From: Acanthornis magna
Lineage: Eukaryota; Chordata; Aves; Passeriformes; Acanthizidae
Direction of reading: 5' to 3'
Length of the DNA: 64,000 nucleotides
Assembly: GCA_036785705.1 (NCBI GenBank)
Contig: JAWUZG010000029.1
Span: 16,755,501 to 16,819,500 of the forward strand
Shown: piece after piece, positions 22,936 through 33,505 of the stretch
Layout of the letters: every line of letters begins with the position of its first letter
Numbering within the stretch: position 1 is the first letter of the stretch
Program-made: the position numbers and the translations under genes
The notes under the pieces: model-generated
Database searches by the model: none
Seen by the model: only the letters and a program-made list of their open reading frames with translations
Told to the model about the DNA's origin: nothing

Positions 22936-25044
22936 GCTGCTATTTCATTTACGACTCAGTTTGCTTGCATATTGTTTGCTGATGTTTAACTGCTGTATGA
23001 TCAATTTTCAGTAGTTTTCTTGTAATGATGGAGCCAAAATGAGTTAAATTCTCCTGTATCTGAAAGTTTTAAAGTAACACTCTCAACTTTGAATCTGGTT
23101 TTGGTAAATTTAAGGCTCAACCCTGCACCTACTGAAAAGATGCAAAGTCATCCAAAATGACTGCTTTACTGAATTCAAGGAAATTTTTTATCTCAGGTAT
23201 ACCTTGAATGGTCTCTTTATGTCTGTATGCATGCAAGTGTGAAAGTGATACAGCAAGTATACAAGGAATGTTGTTCTAGCTTTGTAAATATTTTAGATTT
23301 GTGGGTTAGGCCTATAAGCGAGTTACTGCTGTGTTATAGCAAATTCTGTATGAGTCAATTGCGAAATAGTTTACATTAAGTTATCTGTTAAGTGCCATTA
23401 AGTGTTCAGTGCTGTTGAAGTTAAATTCTGTTAAATTTCAGAGATGTTAAGTTTAAGGTGTGTTACTTCTAAGCTCTGTTAAGTCTAAGTTCAATTAAGG
23501 TTAAATCTGTTGAATTTGAGTGTTGTTCAGTTTCAGGCCTGTTAACTTTGAGTAAAATTTAATTAATGTTACGTTTAAAGTCTGTTGAGTTTAAGTTCTT
23601 TTGAAGCTACATTCTGTTCAGTTTAAGTGAAGTTAAGTTCAAGCAAAGTTAATTTTGAATTCTGTTAAGTTTAAATTCTGTTAAGGTTAATTTCTGTTCA
23701 GTTTAATAAGTAAACTTATTTACTTATTAGTTAAGTTTACTTTCTGTTACATTTAAGTGATGTTACATTTAGGTGAAGTTAAGTTTAAATTCTGTTGAAA
23801 TATGCTCATTTAATTTAAAAAGTACAGTTGTTATAGAGATGAGATGAAATCAACTCTGATAATTATGATACAGAATTGGTAAGCACTGTTTAAGAACATG
23901 AACTACTAAGTTGTATACAAATATGTGAAGATGTGGTGTACTGGATCCTTAATTTCATCACAAATTCTATGGGTTTAAATGTTCTACATTGGGTAATCAA
24001 GATGACTATTCATAACAATCTTTGCAGTTTTATCTTCTATAGGTAACACAGAAGAATGAGTACCAATTTCAAATTATGGATATTATTAATTGTAACATGC
24101 TTAGTGCTTTCTTTCTTGCTTTCATTTTGCTTTATTGTCATATATGTATAGATGTGTGGAAAAATATCTCTCACTTTTTTAGAACAGTTACTGTATTAAT
24201 GATTCTGGATATGTTGTTAATGTAATGATGTGAATTCACTGAGTTTTTATAAAGGGCATTATCCAGAAGATATTATTTGTTGTTGCACATATGCATTCCT
24301 TTATTTGCAGTTATTTGCAGTTTGTTCATGGTACCATTGACTACTTAGTTAAAATCAAATTACAACATTGGCCACTTTAGAGACTTCCATGTAACCTTGT
24401 GTAGTTATCTGCAAGAAGTATATAATTTTAAGAAACTTTCCTAATTGATATTAATAGAGGCTTATTTGCTGGATGTTTTAGGGAAGCCCTCCCAGCTGAT
24501 GCCTAGGTTGGGAAGTATGCTAGCAGTCCCAGGTGTTTCTGCACTAAAAATGTAATCAAGTCACTTTGACTTACTGATTTGGGCTTATGAAAGTTGGACC
24601 CCCTTCAAGGTAAACTTGGAAACCTTGCCCAGGAAAGGTTCTCCAGGTCCTGCCTGTGAAATGAAGTTCCCCAGTGATTGCAGACTGTGGGTGATAGAGT
24701 GTTTAGGCAATTGATTATGTATCTTTCTAAATCACTAACCTTTCTCATGTGTACCAATGCTTGCATGTATTATCTTGCTTATTTTTGTTCATTACTAGAG
24801 CTGAGCACATAGTAAGCTTCTTGTTTTATCCCATGTATTGTTTTACCTTTGTGTTGCTTTCATGTTCATATGAAGAGAAACACATGTAATTAAAAACAAA
24901 AAGGGGGAGTATGGCTCCTCAAGAGCAATTAGCCAATGCAATATTTATGCTGAAATTTTTGAATGCAGGTTCTGATCTCTGTCAGAGCAGTGCTGCTCTG
25001 AAGGTCTGCAAACACAGAACCAAATTCCAAAAGTTTTATGTAAG
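22936..25044. other. AT-rich DNA between CR1 and ERV fragment
   Basis: Contains the degenerate TTAAGTTT repeat field (listed separately). A purine run AAAAACAAAAAGGGGGAG at about 24,893-24,910 resembles a retroviral polypurine tract. Part of the stretch could be decayed provirus, but no domain is recognised before 25,045. Confidence 0.4.
23330..23800 (+). repeat. Degenerate TTAAGTTTAAATTCTG repeat field
   Basis: Some 470 bp made of irregular copies of a unit near TTCTGTTAAGTTTAA, with spacings of about 15-35 bp. It includes a perfect inverted repeat AATAAGTAAA/TTTACTTATT near 23,705-23,728. It looks like an old, mutated minisatellite. Confidence 0.75.
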
Positions 25045-25182
25045 GATCCACAATTGGGTGTGCGATGGCAAGGCCCAGATAATTTACTAACCTGGGAAAG
25101 GGGGTATGCATGTGTCCTATCACCAACAGGTCCAAAGCAGTTACCTGCTTGCCTGGTCAAAACCAGGAACCAGGAACCATGA
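25045..25182 (+). pseudogene. pol: Integrase C-terminal remnant
   Basis: An open frame to TGA at 25,180-25,182 reads LGVRWQGPDNLLTWERGYACV, here seen as VRWQGPDNLLTWERGYA, then PKQLPACLVKTRN. The RW-GP, TWGRGYA-like and C-terminal V-T-R spacing is typical of class II retroviral integrases. Upstream integrase domains are missing. Confidence 0.8.
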
Positions 25183-26058
25183 GTCAGAAAGACCAGTCCA
25201 ACAACTCGATACCCCAGCTAAAGACACAACACCAGCCATCAGCATGCAGGTGAACCCAGAGATAACACAGAGGATGTTGAAGCAACTACAACAAAGAACT
25301 GACATCTTGATGCATGGTGTAGGAGTGGCACCAGCCCCAGAGAACACCTTCCTGGCCTACCTAGCTAGCAACAGTACCATGACGGAGTTTGGTGGGTGCC
25401 TGCTCTTGTGTTCAACCTGTGTTGGATAACACCCCTTGGAGCAATGGACCTGGCCACTGCTCGCCTGACTCCCTGGAATAGCAAGAACGTTTGGGTGACC
25501 CTATCGCACACACTAAACAAAACAATAAGGCTTGGCAAAATGCAGAGCATTGCCTAAAGATTTGTTTTTGCTTTGTGGAGACCATGGCCAGAAATCCCCG
25601 GTGGAACAGTAGTGGGGCCTTGCAGCATTGGAGGGTTAGGTATGGTACCGCCAGATATGCTACTCATTGTAAACCACACTGCACACCTTAGATTGCAGAG
25701 AGCACTGTACATATTGCCAGTAGATTGTCATGATGACATGCATTTATGGAATGTAAGAGAACACATAGCCGCTACTTTATTTTTGCACTGGCCATTGATG
25801 TAAGATAGCATTTGCTATGCTACTTTATGAAACCATGCAGCTATTGATTTCTTGTTATTATCCCATGGGCATGGGTGTGAAGATTTTGATGGTATGTGCT
25901 GTATTAAAAGGTGAATCAAAATAAATTCACAAACACATTCAGGAATTAATGGATACTACACAGGAGATGCTTGTATCGTGTTTGCTATCTTGGCTGTGAA
26001 AGGCCCTGAAGAAGATGGTAAAAATGGCATTTGTGGTTGAAAAACAAAAAGTGAGAAT
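25183..26058 (+). pseudogene. Decayed env-position sequence
   Basis: Between integrase and LTR, with stops in every frame. A stretch at 25,573-25,803 reads GGTVVGPCSIGG, then VREHIAATLFLHWPLM, which would fit the end of an envelope transmembrane subunit. The assignment rests mainly on position. Confidence 0.4.
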
Positions 26059-26372
26059 TGTGGGAAAATAGGGATAAGATGCAGCCAGCCTCAGCCTTGG
26101 TGAGTTGCAGCTGTGTCCTTGAATGAGGCAGGTAAACAACTTGGAGGGAAAGAAGCATAGAATGTGGATGTGTGTTGACAACAACAAGAAGCAGACAGAT
26201 TTGTGACCTGTTAGAGAAGGCACATGTACGTGGTTTGTTGGCCAATTATAATGCAAAGAGGAGCGCATGTTATGCGTGTGATATAGAGAGAAAGTATAAG
26301 AAGTTGTACTATGGGATAATAAACCGCTGATGCTTGCCACCATCTTAAGCACCAGTCTTTTGTCCACTGTCA
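26059..26372 (+). mobile_element. 3' LTR of class II fragment
   Basis: Begins TGTGGGAAAATAGGG after a decayed purine tract and ends ACTGTCA, about 314 bp. It has GTATAAG near 26,297 and AATAAA near 26,320 in correct order. No partner LTR is present in the window. Confidence 0.72.
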
Positions 26373-26375
26373 CTT

Positions 26376-26676
26376 AAAAAAGCTGGAGACAGACTTTTTG
26401 CAAATCCTGTGATAATAGGACAAGGGGGAATGGTTTTAAACTGAGAGTAGGTTTACATTACGTATTAGGAAAAAAATTCTTTACTGTGAGGATGTTGAGA
26501 CATTGGAACAGGTTATCCAGAGGGATACCCCATCCCTGAAAGTAGTCAAGCCCAGATTGGATGTGGCTTGAGTATCCTGATCTAGTGGGTAGCATCCCTG
26601 GCCATGGCAGGGTGTTTGAAATTAGGTGGTCTTTGAAGTCCCTTCCAACCCAAATGATTTCTATGATTCTATGATC
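26376..26676 (+). mobile_element. CR1 LINE, 3' end
   Basis: Contains AAGCTGGAGACAGACTTT, GATAATAGGACAAGGGGG and the terminal CCCTTCCAACC followed by TTCTATGATTCTATGA. The 3' end is complete, with the avian CR1 ATTCTATGA repeats. Confidence 0.93.
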
Positions 26677-28135
26677 AGGGGAGTACCGAAGTGTTGCAAG
26701 TGCAGCTGGGAGGCTGGCAAAGAGATTGAGAGACCTGACCTCTCATTTTTGCATGTGACTGGTTAGATCAGCTTAGCTGCCTTTGAAGTGATAATTTGAT
26801 TTGTTTCTTTTACAGAACAGAGGCCCTACATTGCCTCTTTTTCTCTCCTCCTTGTCATTTACGGCTGTGTCATTCAATCTGAGAAAATTTGGGTGGATTC
26901 ACAGTTTTTTGTCACAACACCATATTAGAATCATATATTTGGAAGGTTTATCAAGGATTTTCTACATTGTTTTCCTACAGGCAATTGCATATAAACTTCC
27001 GTATGTTTCTGTGGCCTCACACCAGTTGGGTTATTTGTTTTTCACTGCTATTCATATGTTGGAGGCTGAAACCATTGCTATAATCATGTTCACAAACCTC
27101 TATGATTTTTAAACATGCTTATTCTGATTCTATGTTATCCTCAAAAAAATTCAAAAAGACCAGTGTCTTGCTCGGTTGAATTAGTTTCAAAATTGTACCT
27201 AAAGCTAAATACACCTCCCATGTTGTGTGAAAATTGCTTTGAAATTAAACAGAAATTTGAGAAGGTTCTGTTGACTGCCTCAGAGAGTGTCAAGCACATG
27301 AAATATTCTTCCTACCCCCCTGGAAAATAAAGAAAGAAATAGTCTTTTTCCCCTCCCCCCTACTGCCTAACATCCAGCTAGATTTGAACTGAAAGAGCAG
27401 AAAATCACACCTTGATGAAATTCTGATTTTTCCTTCAATATTGTTTGAGAAATGAGGGAAGACTTCAGCGCAGTAATAAAGCAGTTTAGACACCCGTCTG
27501 CCACAGTAGTGGAGCTCAGAAGATGAAAAGAACATTCTCATCTGCTTGACACACACACACCCAGTGTTTGTTCATTAATGGCATACATTTAGCGTAGGTT
27601 ATAACTGTACACATTGTACAACAAAGCAGTGACGTGAATTCCCCTGTCCCTAGGGAGCAGAAGGAGCAGAACAAAAAAGTCTGGTTGATTAAAGCATTCT
27701 CAGCAGCTGAGAACATCCCTAACACTGACACGTTTTACTGTGAATTTTGGGTGGGAAGAACAACTGCACACCACCATCCCCACTTGATGGTATTGTTCAG
27801 AATGAATCCCCTACTGATAAAATAATCCCTGATAAAAGGTATTCTAGCTTTCAGAAGACATGCACTCTAAGCATACACCGTGGGGGTGTGTTGTAGTATC
27901 AGTGCTCTGTAAAATACACGCAGAATGGTTTGGGGTTGCCCACCTGTTTTGGTGACAGAAAGTGAAGGTCTAGATATGTGTGTCTTAAACCAAATACGAC
28001 CCATTTTAGGTTCTGAAGTAAAAGAGTTCATCCTTCCCTGACAGAGAAAAGAGACAAAACCCATTGTGTTTTTCCTGATACTTATTCCATAGGATCTCTA
28101 GTCTAAAGATCTAAACTTAACTGAAAAGCAGAAAG
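26677..28135. other. Intergenic, no gene recognised
   Basis: AT-rich unique-looking sequence with a short CA run near 27,549. The 103-codon open frame at 26,801-27,112 and others show no domains. Confidence 0.5.
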
Positions 28136-28206
28136 CCCATGGCAGGGAGTTTGGAACTAGACAAACTTTAAGGTCCCTTCCAACGCAAACGGTTCTATGA
28201 TTCTAA
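28136..28206 (+). mobile_element. CR1 LINE, short 3' fragment
   Basis: Only the last ~70 bp: CCATGGCAGGGAGTTTGGA, AAGGTCCCTTCCAACGC and GGTTCTATGATTCTA. A heavily 5'-truncated insertion. Confidence 0.85.
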
Positions 28207-28446
28207 TATTTGCTTATTGGTTTTGCAATTTTAGAAAAAAGATTTTCTCACCACTAGTTTAGGAAAATCCCAGTTGTAATGAGGCTAACTGGGCAGATTC
28301 CAGATCACACTCATTCCTTGCCTGGTAGCATTGACTCTGTAGCAGAGCACCAGAAACAAATTTGGCCCTTTCTCTCAATGAAAGTGAAAGTGTGAAAGGC
28401 AGGCATTTCAGCATGCAGGGTAACGTGCCTTTGGATTGTACACAAC

Positions 28447-29012
28447 TGTTGCAGACCGAAATAAAAGAAAACGATGATGAGACGAAGGGTGGTGGGAGGA
28501 TGACTCCTGCCCAAGCTCTCCTTTATTAGGGTACAGGGTTCTCGGTGGTTGGGAGGGAGAGCAGGGGAAGGAGGGCCATGTCCGTAGGTGGCATGAGGAC
28601 AAAATGGCACCGACTAGCTCAGAGCGGCCGGTTAAATAGGGAAGGGAACAACCAATGAGGGAAGAGGGAGAGGGCGGCGCAAGCATACATGACCCAATCC
28701 GAACGCAAAGGGGAGGGGTACAATTCAAAAGAACCAATGATACATATAACGGTGGAGAACAATCTGGAGGGATGGGCGGATCCAGGCCCTAGGCACGCCT
28801 CAAAGCCCGCCCAGGCAAGGTACCTGGGAGGAAAAGGGCGAACCCAACTCCCGCCCAGGCAAGGCTCTCTTCCCTAAGGGATGGGAAGATGGGAAGCATC
28901 AGCCTGGGAGTCCGAGGAGGCAGTTGACTGCCCTCCCAGGCGAGGCTCTCTTCTCTATGGGGTGAGAAGATAGGAAGCATTAGCCTGGGGGGAAGAGGGG
29001 CAATCCTCCACA
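28447..29012 (-). mobile_element. Solo LTR on minus strand
   Basis: A 566-bp GC-rich element flanked by CACAAC on both sides (28441-28446 and 29013-29018). On the minus strand it starts TGTGGAGGATTG. It has two imperfect U3 repeats of about 83 bp (CCCAGGCAAGG and CCCAGGCGAGG units at 28,852 and 28,935), a TATTTAA box near 28,633 and AATAAA at 28,527-28,522. It ends GGTCTGCAACA. The surrounding CA-rich bases leave one or two bases of doubt about the duplication. Confidence 0.87.
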
Positions 29013-29018
29013 CACAAC

Positions 29019-29860
29019 TAATCCTCTTTATACTTTGCTGATTATAACATCAAAGACATAATTATATAATATTGACATGACACTGGACACGTATCTTAGT
29101 GTTGTGGATGCATAAAACTGACACATGTATAGAAGCAGCTGTAGTTACGGTTTTAACTGATTGCAAAGGAGTGTGCTAATGTATGTTTCACTGTGGCTTC
29201 TCTGCCATAAGGGCAAAGAACATCAAGAACTCAGGTACTGAGAAGACAACTGAGCAAGTGTATTTTATGAGATAAGATTACATTGAGTTACTTTTCTGGG
29301 CAATTAATGTACTTAAAGTATTTTGATGTTAGGTTTGTGTGCAAGCTATAGGTGACAAGGAAGAATAAGTACTCTTGAATCTGTGAACGGCTGTAAAAGC
29401 TGGAAATGTTGTCACATAGGCAAACAGGTAAAGTTTGCACTATGCTGTTTGTTTTTACCGTAGAAAACTATGGGTTAATGATAGTTGATTCTTAAAAGTT
29501 TCTGCAGATAAGAAATACGGAGCGAGGCCTAGCATGGGCCTCACACAGTTAATTGTTGCTGGTTTGCAGCTCAAGGAATGCCAAGGTCAAATGGTGGAGG
29601 GGTGCCAAGTTAGCTTCACAAACTCTGAGGGTAAATAGAAAAATAAAATGTATCTTGTGGAAAAAACAAATTTTACACTCTCAAGTTTTGTATCCATCGT
29701 GTGGGAAAAAGCAGATTTTTAACTTAAAACTATGGATCACAATAAAGCTGAGGTAATACAGAAATAATTAAGCAGAACATAAGATTATTTGATCAAATTA
29801 AATACTTCAGGTGTATCTATGAAAACTTGTCAGTTGAAACACATACACAACCACTCACTC
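29019..29860. other. Intergenic, no gene recognised
   Basis: AT-rich sequence between the solo LTR and the left end of the minus-strand provirus fragment. No gene or repeat boundary is recognised. Confidence 0.5.
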
Positions 29861-30065
29861 CTCCCCCCGTCGGCAAGCAATCGGTTTCTTCTGTGCAGCT
29901 TTCTTGCTTCTTTTGAAGACATCTCGCAATCGGTTGCAGCTGAGTCAGCTCTCCGGCCGAGGGTTGAGCACTGGAACCCGGGGGGAGAGATGTCAACCCC
30001 AAGGCTTGCCTCATGTAGAAAGCAATTTCAGAGTTTCGTAAGGAGTAATAAGAGTCTTACAGTCA

Positions 30066-30743
30066 TTATACCCATTTTTTCACACAAGCTTTCTCTGTCC
30101 TTTCTGAAATCAGCTCGGTGCGGGGGAACTGAAGGTCGAACCTCTTCTTGCTCTGGCTGTGGCAACGGCGGAGCGGAGGGCCACCTCCTCCCCTTTCCTC
30201 TGTCCGTAGCGGCGGCAGAGGAGGAACACCTTGCACTCTGAGAACTGGGAGCAACCCGCTGGTCGGGGGGGTTGCTGTACAGTGTCTCTCTAGCGTAAGC
30301 CTTTTAGGAATGTCCTTCCCCCTCTCTGCGCCCGTTAACTTTTCTGTTGCTACTGCTGCAAACTTTTTCTCTGTTTGATACCTTCGTATACAGTCTATAA
30401 CTTCTTTCCACACCTTACAGAGCTTTTTCGCGGCTTTATCATCATTAATTACCGCAATAAACAACTCATCTCTAAACTTTTTCCACTCGCTCTCCTCGAA
30501 AAAGGTATTAGGGTCAACAAAAAACCCCTTGACCTTCCCTAACGCGACTAGACCTGCTAGTTGCTTAAGATTATCTGATCCCACTCCCTGCTTTTCAAGA
30601 AAGCACTTAAAGATTTTGAAAACTACCTCCCGGTCCATCGAGTCCAGCTGGCCAGCTTTTTTCTCTGGGTTACCGGATTCCATCGGCCCCATGCAGTGTC
30701 TCTGGGTAGTTTTCGGCGGTGAGCTCTCTTTGGATGAGCCCAA
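30066..30743 (-). CDS. gag: Gag-like open frame, N-terminal matrix-type (retroviral)
   Basis: An intact 225-codon frame starting at an ATG about 120 nt after the primer site, the position of gag. The N terminus MGSSKESSPP has a glycine at position 2 but lacks the usual serine/threonine at position 6 for myristoylation. Residues about 37-125 are helical and charged (KIFKCFLEKQGVG, FFEESEWKKFRDELF, KAAKKLCKVWKEVID), as in retroviral matrix domains. The rest is proline- and arginine-rich and may be out of the ancestral frame. The start context and size also recall known avian gag-derived ORFs of the ENS-1/ERNI type, but I cannot confirm that. Whether it is expressed is unknown. Confidence 0.6.
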   Translation of the reverse strand: MGSSKESSPPKTTQRHCMGPMESGNPEKKAGQLDSMDREVVFKIFKCFLEKQGVGSDNLKQLAGLVALGKVKGFFVDPNTFFEESEWKKFRDELFIAVINDDKAAKKLCKVWKEVIDCIRRYQTEKKFAAVATEKLTGAERGKDIPKRLTLERHCTATPPTSGLLPVLRVQGVPPLPPLRTEERGGGGPPLRRCHSQSKKRFDLQFPRTELISERTEKACVKKWV

Positions 30744-30864
30744 GGCGACCAGATTAGGTCCTCTGCAATCACAGTACCATCTCCATGCCTATCAGCCACT
30801 GCAAAACTGATGCCACGTTATCTCGTCGCAAAAAGTGTCTCGACTTAAGAGTCCTTATTGATGT

Positions 30865-30883
30865 ATCACGTCGAGGGTCACCA
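30865..30883 (-). other. tRNA-Trp-type primer-binding site
   Basis: The minus strand reads TGGTGACCCTCGACGTGAT three bases after the LTR end. It matches the tRNA-Trp primer site used by alpharetroviruses with a single extra base. Confidence 0.85.
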
Positions 30884-30886
30884 AAT

Positions 30887-31407
30887 TGTTGCGGTATAAA
30901 AATCCCATTAAAGGCAGTCCCATTTAAGGTAATCCCATTCAAGGTTGGACCGGCACCATTTAAGGCCGTCCCATTTAAGGCAATACACTGCAATCGACGA
31001 GAAGTATAAGCAATACCAGATCAATGTGATCAATACAAGCTTTATTCCAAACTATTTCTCTAGGTTCTCAGACTTAAGTACATTTTTCAGCAGCTTGCAG
31101 GTTTTACATGTCATTATGTCATTGGTTAGTAAGACTACTTGCTACACTATTATTGGTTAGACGCATACAGCTACAATTCTTGTTCCCTCCCAGCTCGCGG
31201 TCCCTTAATCTGATGTTCTGTATTCTTTTGACCACAATAATTCTTTCATAAATTCGGTACTTTCCCAAAACGACCAACGACATTGTCCTTGCATCTTTCT
31301 CTCAAGGTTTTGCTTCCACAATGCCTACTCTGTACTCTGTGGCAGATGCTGCAAAAGCAGAGCATCTAGCATCTCATGGTCCTGCTCTTCGAGCCATCTC
31401 TCCAAAG
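30887..31407 (-). repeat. LTR, alpharetrovirus-like family A (minus strand)
   Basis: Aligns along its length with the solo LTR at 6,919-7,381 on the opposite strand. On the minus strand it has TACTTAAG near 31,078, AATAAAG at 31,046-31,041, and ends CCGCAACA. A 15-bp unit CCTTAAATGGG occurs five times near the 3' end but only about twice in the other copy. The first bases (CTTTGGAG in place of TGTTGAA) are changed. Confidence 0.87.
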
Positions 31408-33505
31408 TGCACCCTGCATTTCACATCCAAACTGCACCGGCAGGCATAGCAGCATGCAGGCTCATCTCCAAAGGATGTTTCTCGCTGCTACGATGTTCTG
31501 GCAGCACCGGCACACGGGGAAAATGTGCAGAGAGAGAGGGAGCGAGAGAGAGAGAGAAACACTTTGCCCCAGCTTTAGTCTTACAAAACTCGTGCAGTTG
31601 CAGCTCCCGGAGAAGGTAGCGTGCGTGGAGAATGTATTCTCCACATAGCCTCTTCTGTTCGCATCTGTGCCGGACCGCAGAGAGCCGTCCGCTTCTTTCT
31701 CGCGCTTTGCGAGCTAAGAACGCCTAGCCGGCAGAGGTGCGTCTTAGGCGGCTACAAGACGAAGCGAGGTGCCGGAGGGCGCGGAGCTGCTGTGCATACT
31801 GAATTTCACATCCAAACTGCACCGGCAGGCATGGCAGCATGCAGGCTTCTCTCCAAAGGATGCTTCTCGCTGCTACGATGTTCTGGCAGCACCGGGACAC
31901 GGGGACAATGTGCAGAGAGAGAGGGAGCGAGAGAGAGAGAGAAACACTTTGCCCCAGCTTTAGTCTTACAAAACGCGTGCAGCTGCAGCTCCCGGAGAAG
32001 GTAGCGTGCGTGGAGAATGTATTCTCCACATAGCCTCTTCTGTTCGCATCTGCGCCGGACCGCAGAGAGCCGTCCGCTTCTTTCTCGGCCTTTGGGAGCT
32101 AAGAGCGCCTAGCCGGCGAAGGTGCGTCTTAGGCGGCTACAAGGCGAAGCGAGGTACCGGAGAACGCGGAGCTGCTGTGCACCCTGCATTTCACATCCAA
32201 ACTGCACCGGCAGGCATAGCAGCATGCAGGCTCATCTCCAAAGGATGTTTCTCGCTGCTACGATGTTCTGGCAGCACCGGGACACGGGGACAATGTGCAG
32301 AGGGAGAGGGAGCGAGAGAGAGAGAGAAACACTTTGCTCCAGCTTTAGACTTACAAAACTCGTGCAAGTTCAGCTCCCGGAGAAGGTAGCGTGCGTGGAG
32401 AATGTATTCTCCACATAGCCTCTTCTGTTCGCATCTGTGCCGGACCGCAGAGAGCCGTCCGCTTCTTTCTCGCGCTTTGCGAGCTAAGAACGCCTAGCCG
32501 GCAGAGGTGCGTCTTAGGCGGCTACAAGCCGAAGCGAGGTGCCGGAGGGCGCGGAGCTGCTGTGCACCCTGCATTTCACATCCAAACTGCACCGGCAGGC
32601 ATAGCAGCATGCAGGCTCATCTCCAAAGGATGTTTCTCGCTGCTACGATGTTCTGGCAGCACCGGCACACGGGGACAATGTGCAGAGAGAGAGGGAGCGA
32701 GAGAGAGAGAGAAACACTTTGCTTCACCTTTAGACTTACAAAACTCGTGCAAGTTCAGCTCCCGGAGAAGGTAGCGTGCGTGGAGAATGTATTCTCCACA
32801 TAGCCTCTTCTGTTCGCATCTGTGCCGGACCGCAGAGAGCCGTCCGCTTCTTTCTCGCGCTTTGCGAGCTAAGAGCGCCTAGCCGGCAGAGGTGCGTCTT
32901 AGGCGGCTACAAGCCGAAGCGAGGTGCCGGAGAACGCGGAGCTGCTGTGCACCCTGCATTTCACATCCAAACTGCACCGGCAGGCATGGCAGCATGCAGG
33001 CTCATCTCCAAAGGATGTTTCTCGCTGCTACGATGTTCTGGCAGCACCGGGACACGGGGACAATGTGCAGAGAGAGAGGGAGCGAGAGAGAGAGAGAAAC
33101 ATTTTGCTCCAGCTTTAGACTTACAAAACTCGTGCAGTTGCAGCTCCCGGAGAAGGTAGTGTGCGTGGAGAATGTATTCTCCACATAGCCTCTTCTGTTC
33201 GCATCTGTGCCGGACCGCAGAGAGCCGTCCGCTTCTTTCTCGCGCTTTGCGAGCTAAGAACGCCTAGCCGGCAGAGGTGCGTCTTAGGCGGCTACAAGCC
33301 GAAGCGAGGTGCCGAAGGGCGCGGAGCTGCTCTGCACCCTGCATTTCACATCCGAACTGCACCGGCAGGCATGGCAGCATGCAGGCTCATCTCCAAAGGA
33401 TGTTTCGCGCTGCTACGAAGGTCTGGCAGCACTGGCACTCGGGGCACAATGTGCAGAGAGAGAGGGAGTGAGAGTGAGAGAGACGCACTTTGTTCCAGCT
33501 TGGAG
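31408..33505 (+). repeat. 385-bp tandem repeat array, five full units and a partial sixth
   Basis: Units begin at 31408, 31793, 32178, 32563, 32948 and 33333, exactly 385 bp apart. They are nearly identical, with only a few substitutions per unit by eye. Each unit carries TGCACCCTGCATTTCACATC, a GA-rich tract of about 30 bp, a palindrome GTGGAGAAT/ATTCTCCAC, and many CpG sites (for example GGACCGCAGAGAGCCGTCCG). The sixth unit has a deletion and then runs into integrase sequence. GTG-start frames of 127 codons recur but shift frame each unit, so I do not treat them as genes. Confidence 0.95.

Larger units (their letters stand above)
25045..26372 (+). mobile_element. Class II endogenous provirus, 3' fragment
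   Basis: The fragment keeps the integrase C terminus, decayed sequence in the env position and a 3' LTR. No 5' LTR, gag or earlier pol was recognised. The integrase tail resembles beta/alpharetrovirus types. A CR1 3' end follows immediately after the LTR. Confidence 0.8.
29861..31407 (-). mobile_element. Alpharetrovirus-like provirus fragment (5' LTR, primer site, gag-like start)
   Basis: On the minus strand the order is LTR (31,407-30,887), primer site (30,883-30,865), leader, and a gag-like frame (30,743-30,066). Decayed coding sequence continues to about 29,861. Everything 3' of that is missing. The LTR is of the same family as the solo LTR at 6,919-7,381. Its upstream edge meets the 385-bp tandem array exactly at 31,407/31,408. 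Confidence 0.85.

Noticed and set aside
31621..33159. Four near-identical 127-codon frames repeated in the array, apparently a tandem protein family
   Set aside because: They start at GTG, not ATG. The 385-bp period is not a multiple of three, so successive frames shift. No domain is present. They follow automatically from repeating the DNA unit.
31408..33505. Possible CRISPR-like repeat array
   Set aside because: Units are 385 bp and repeat end to end without variable spacers, and the host is a vertebrate.
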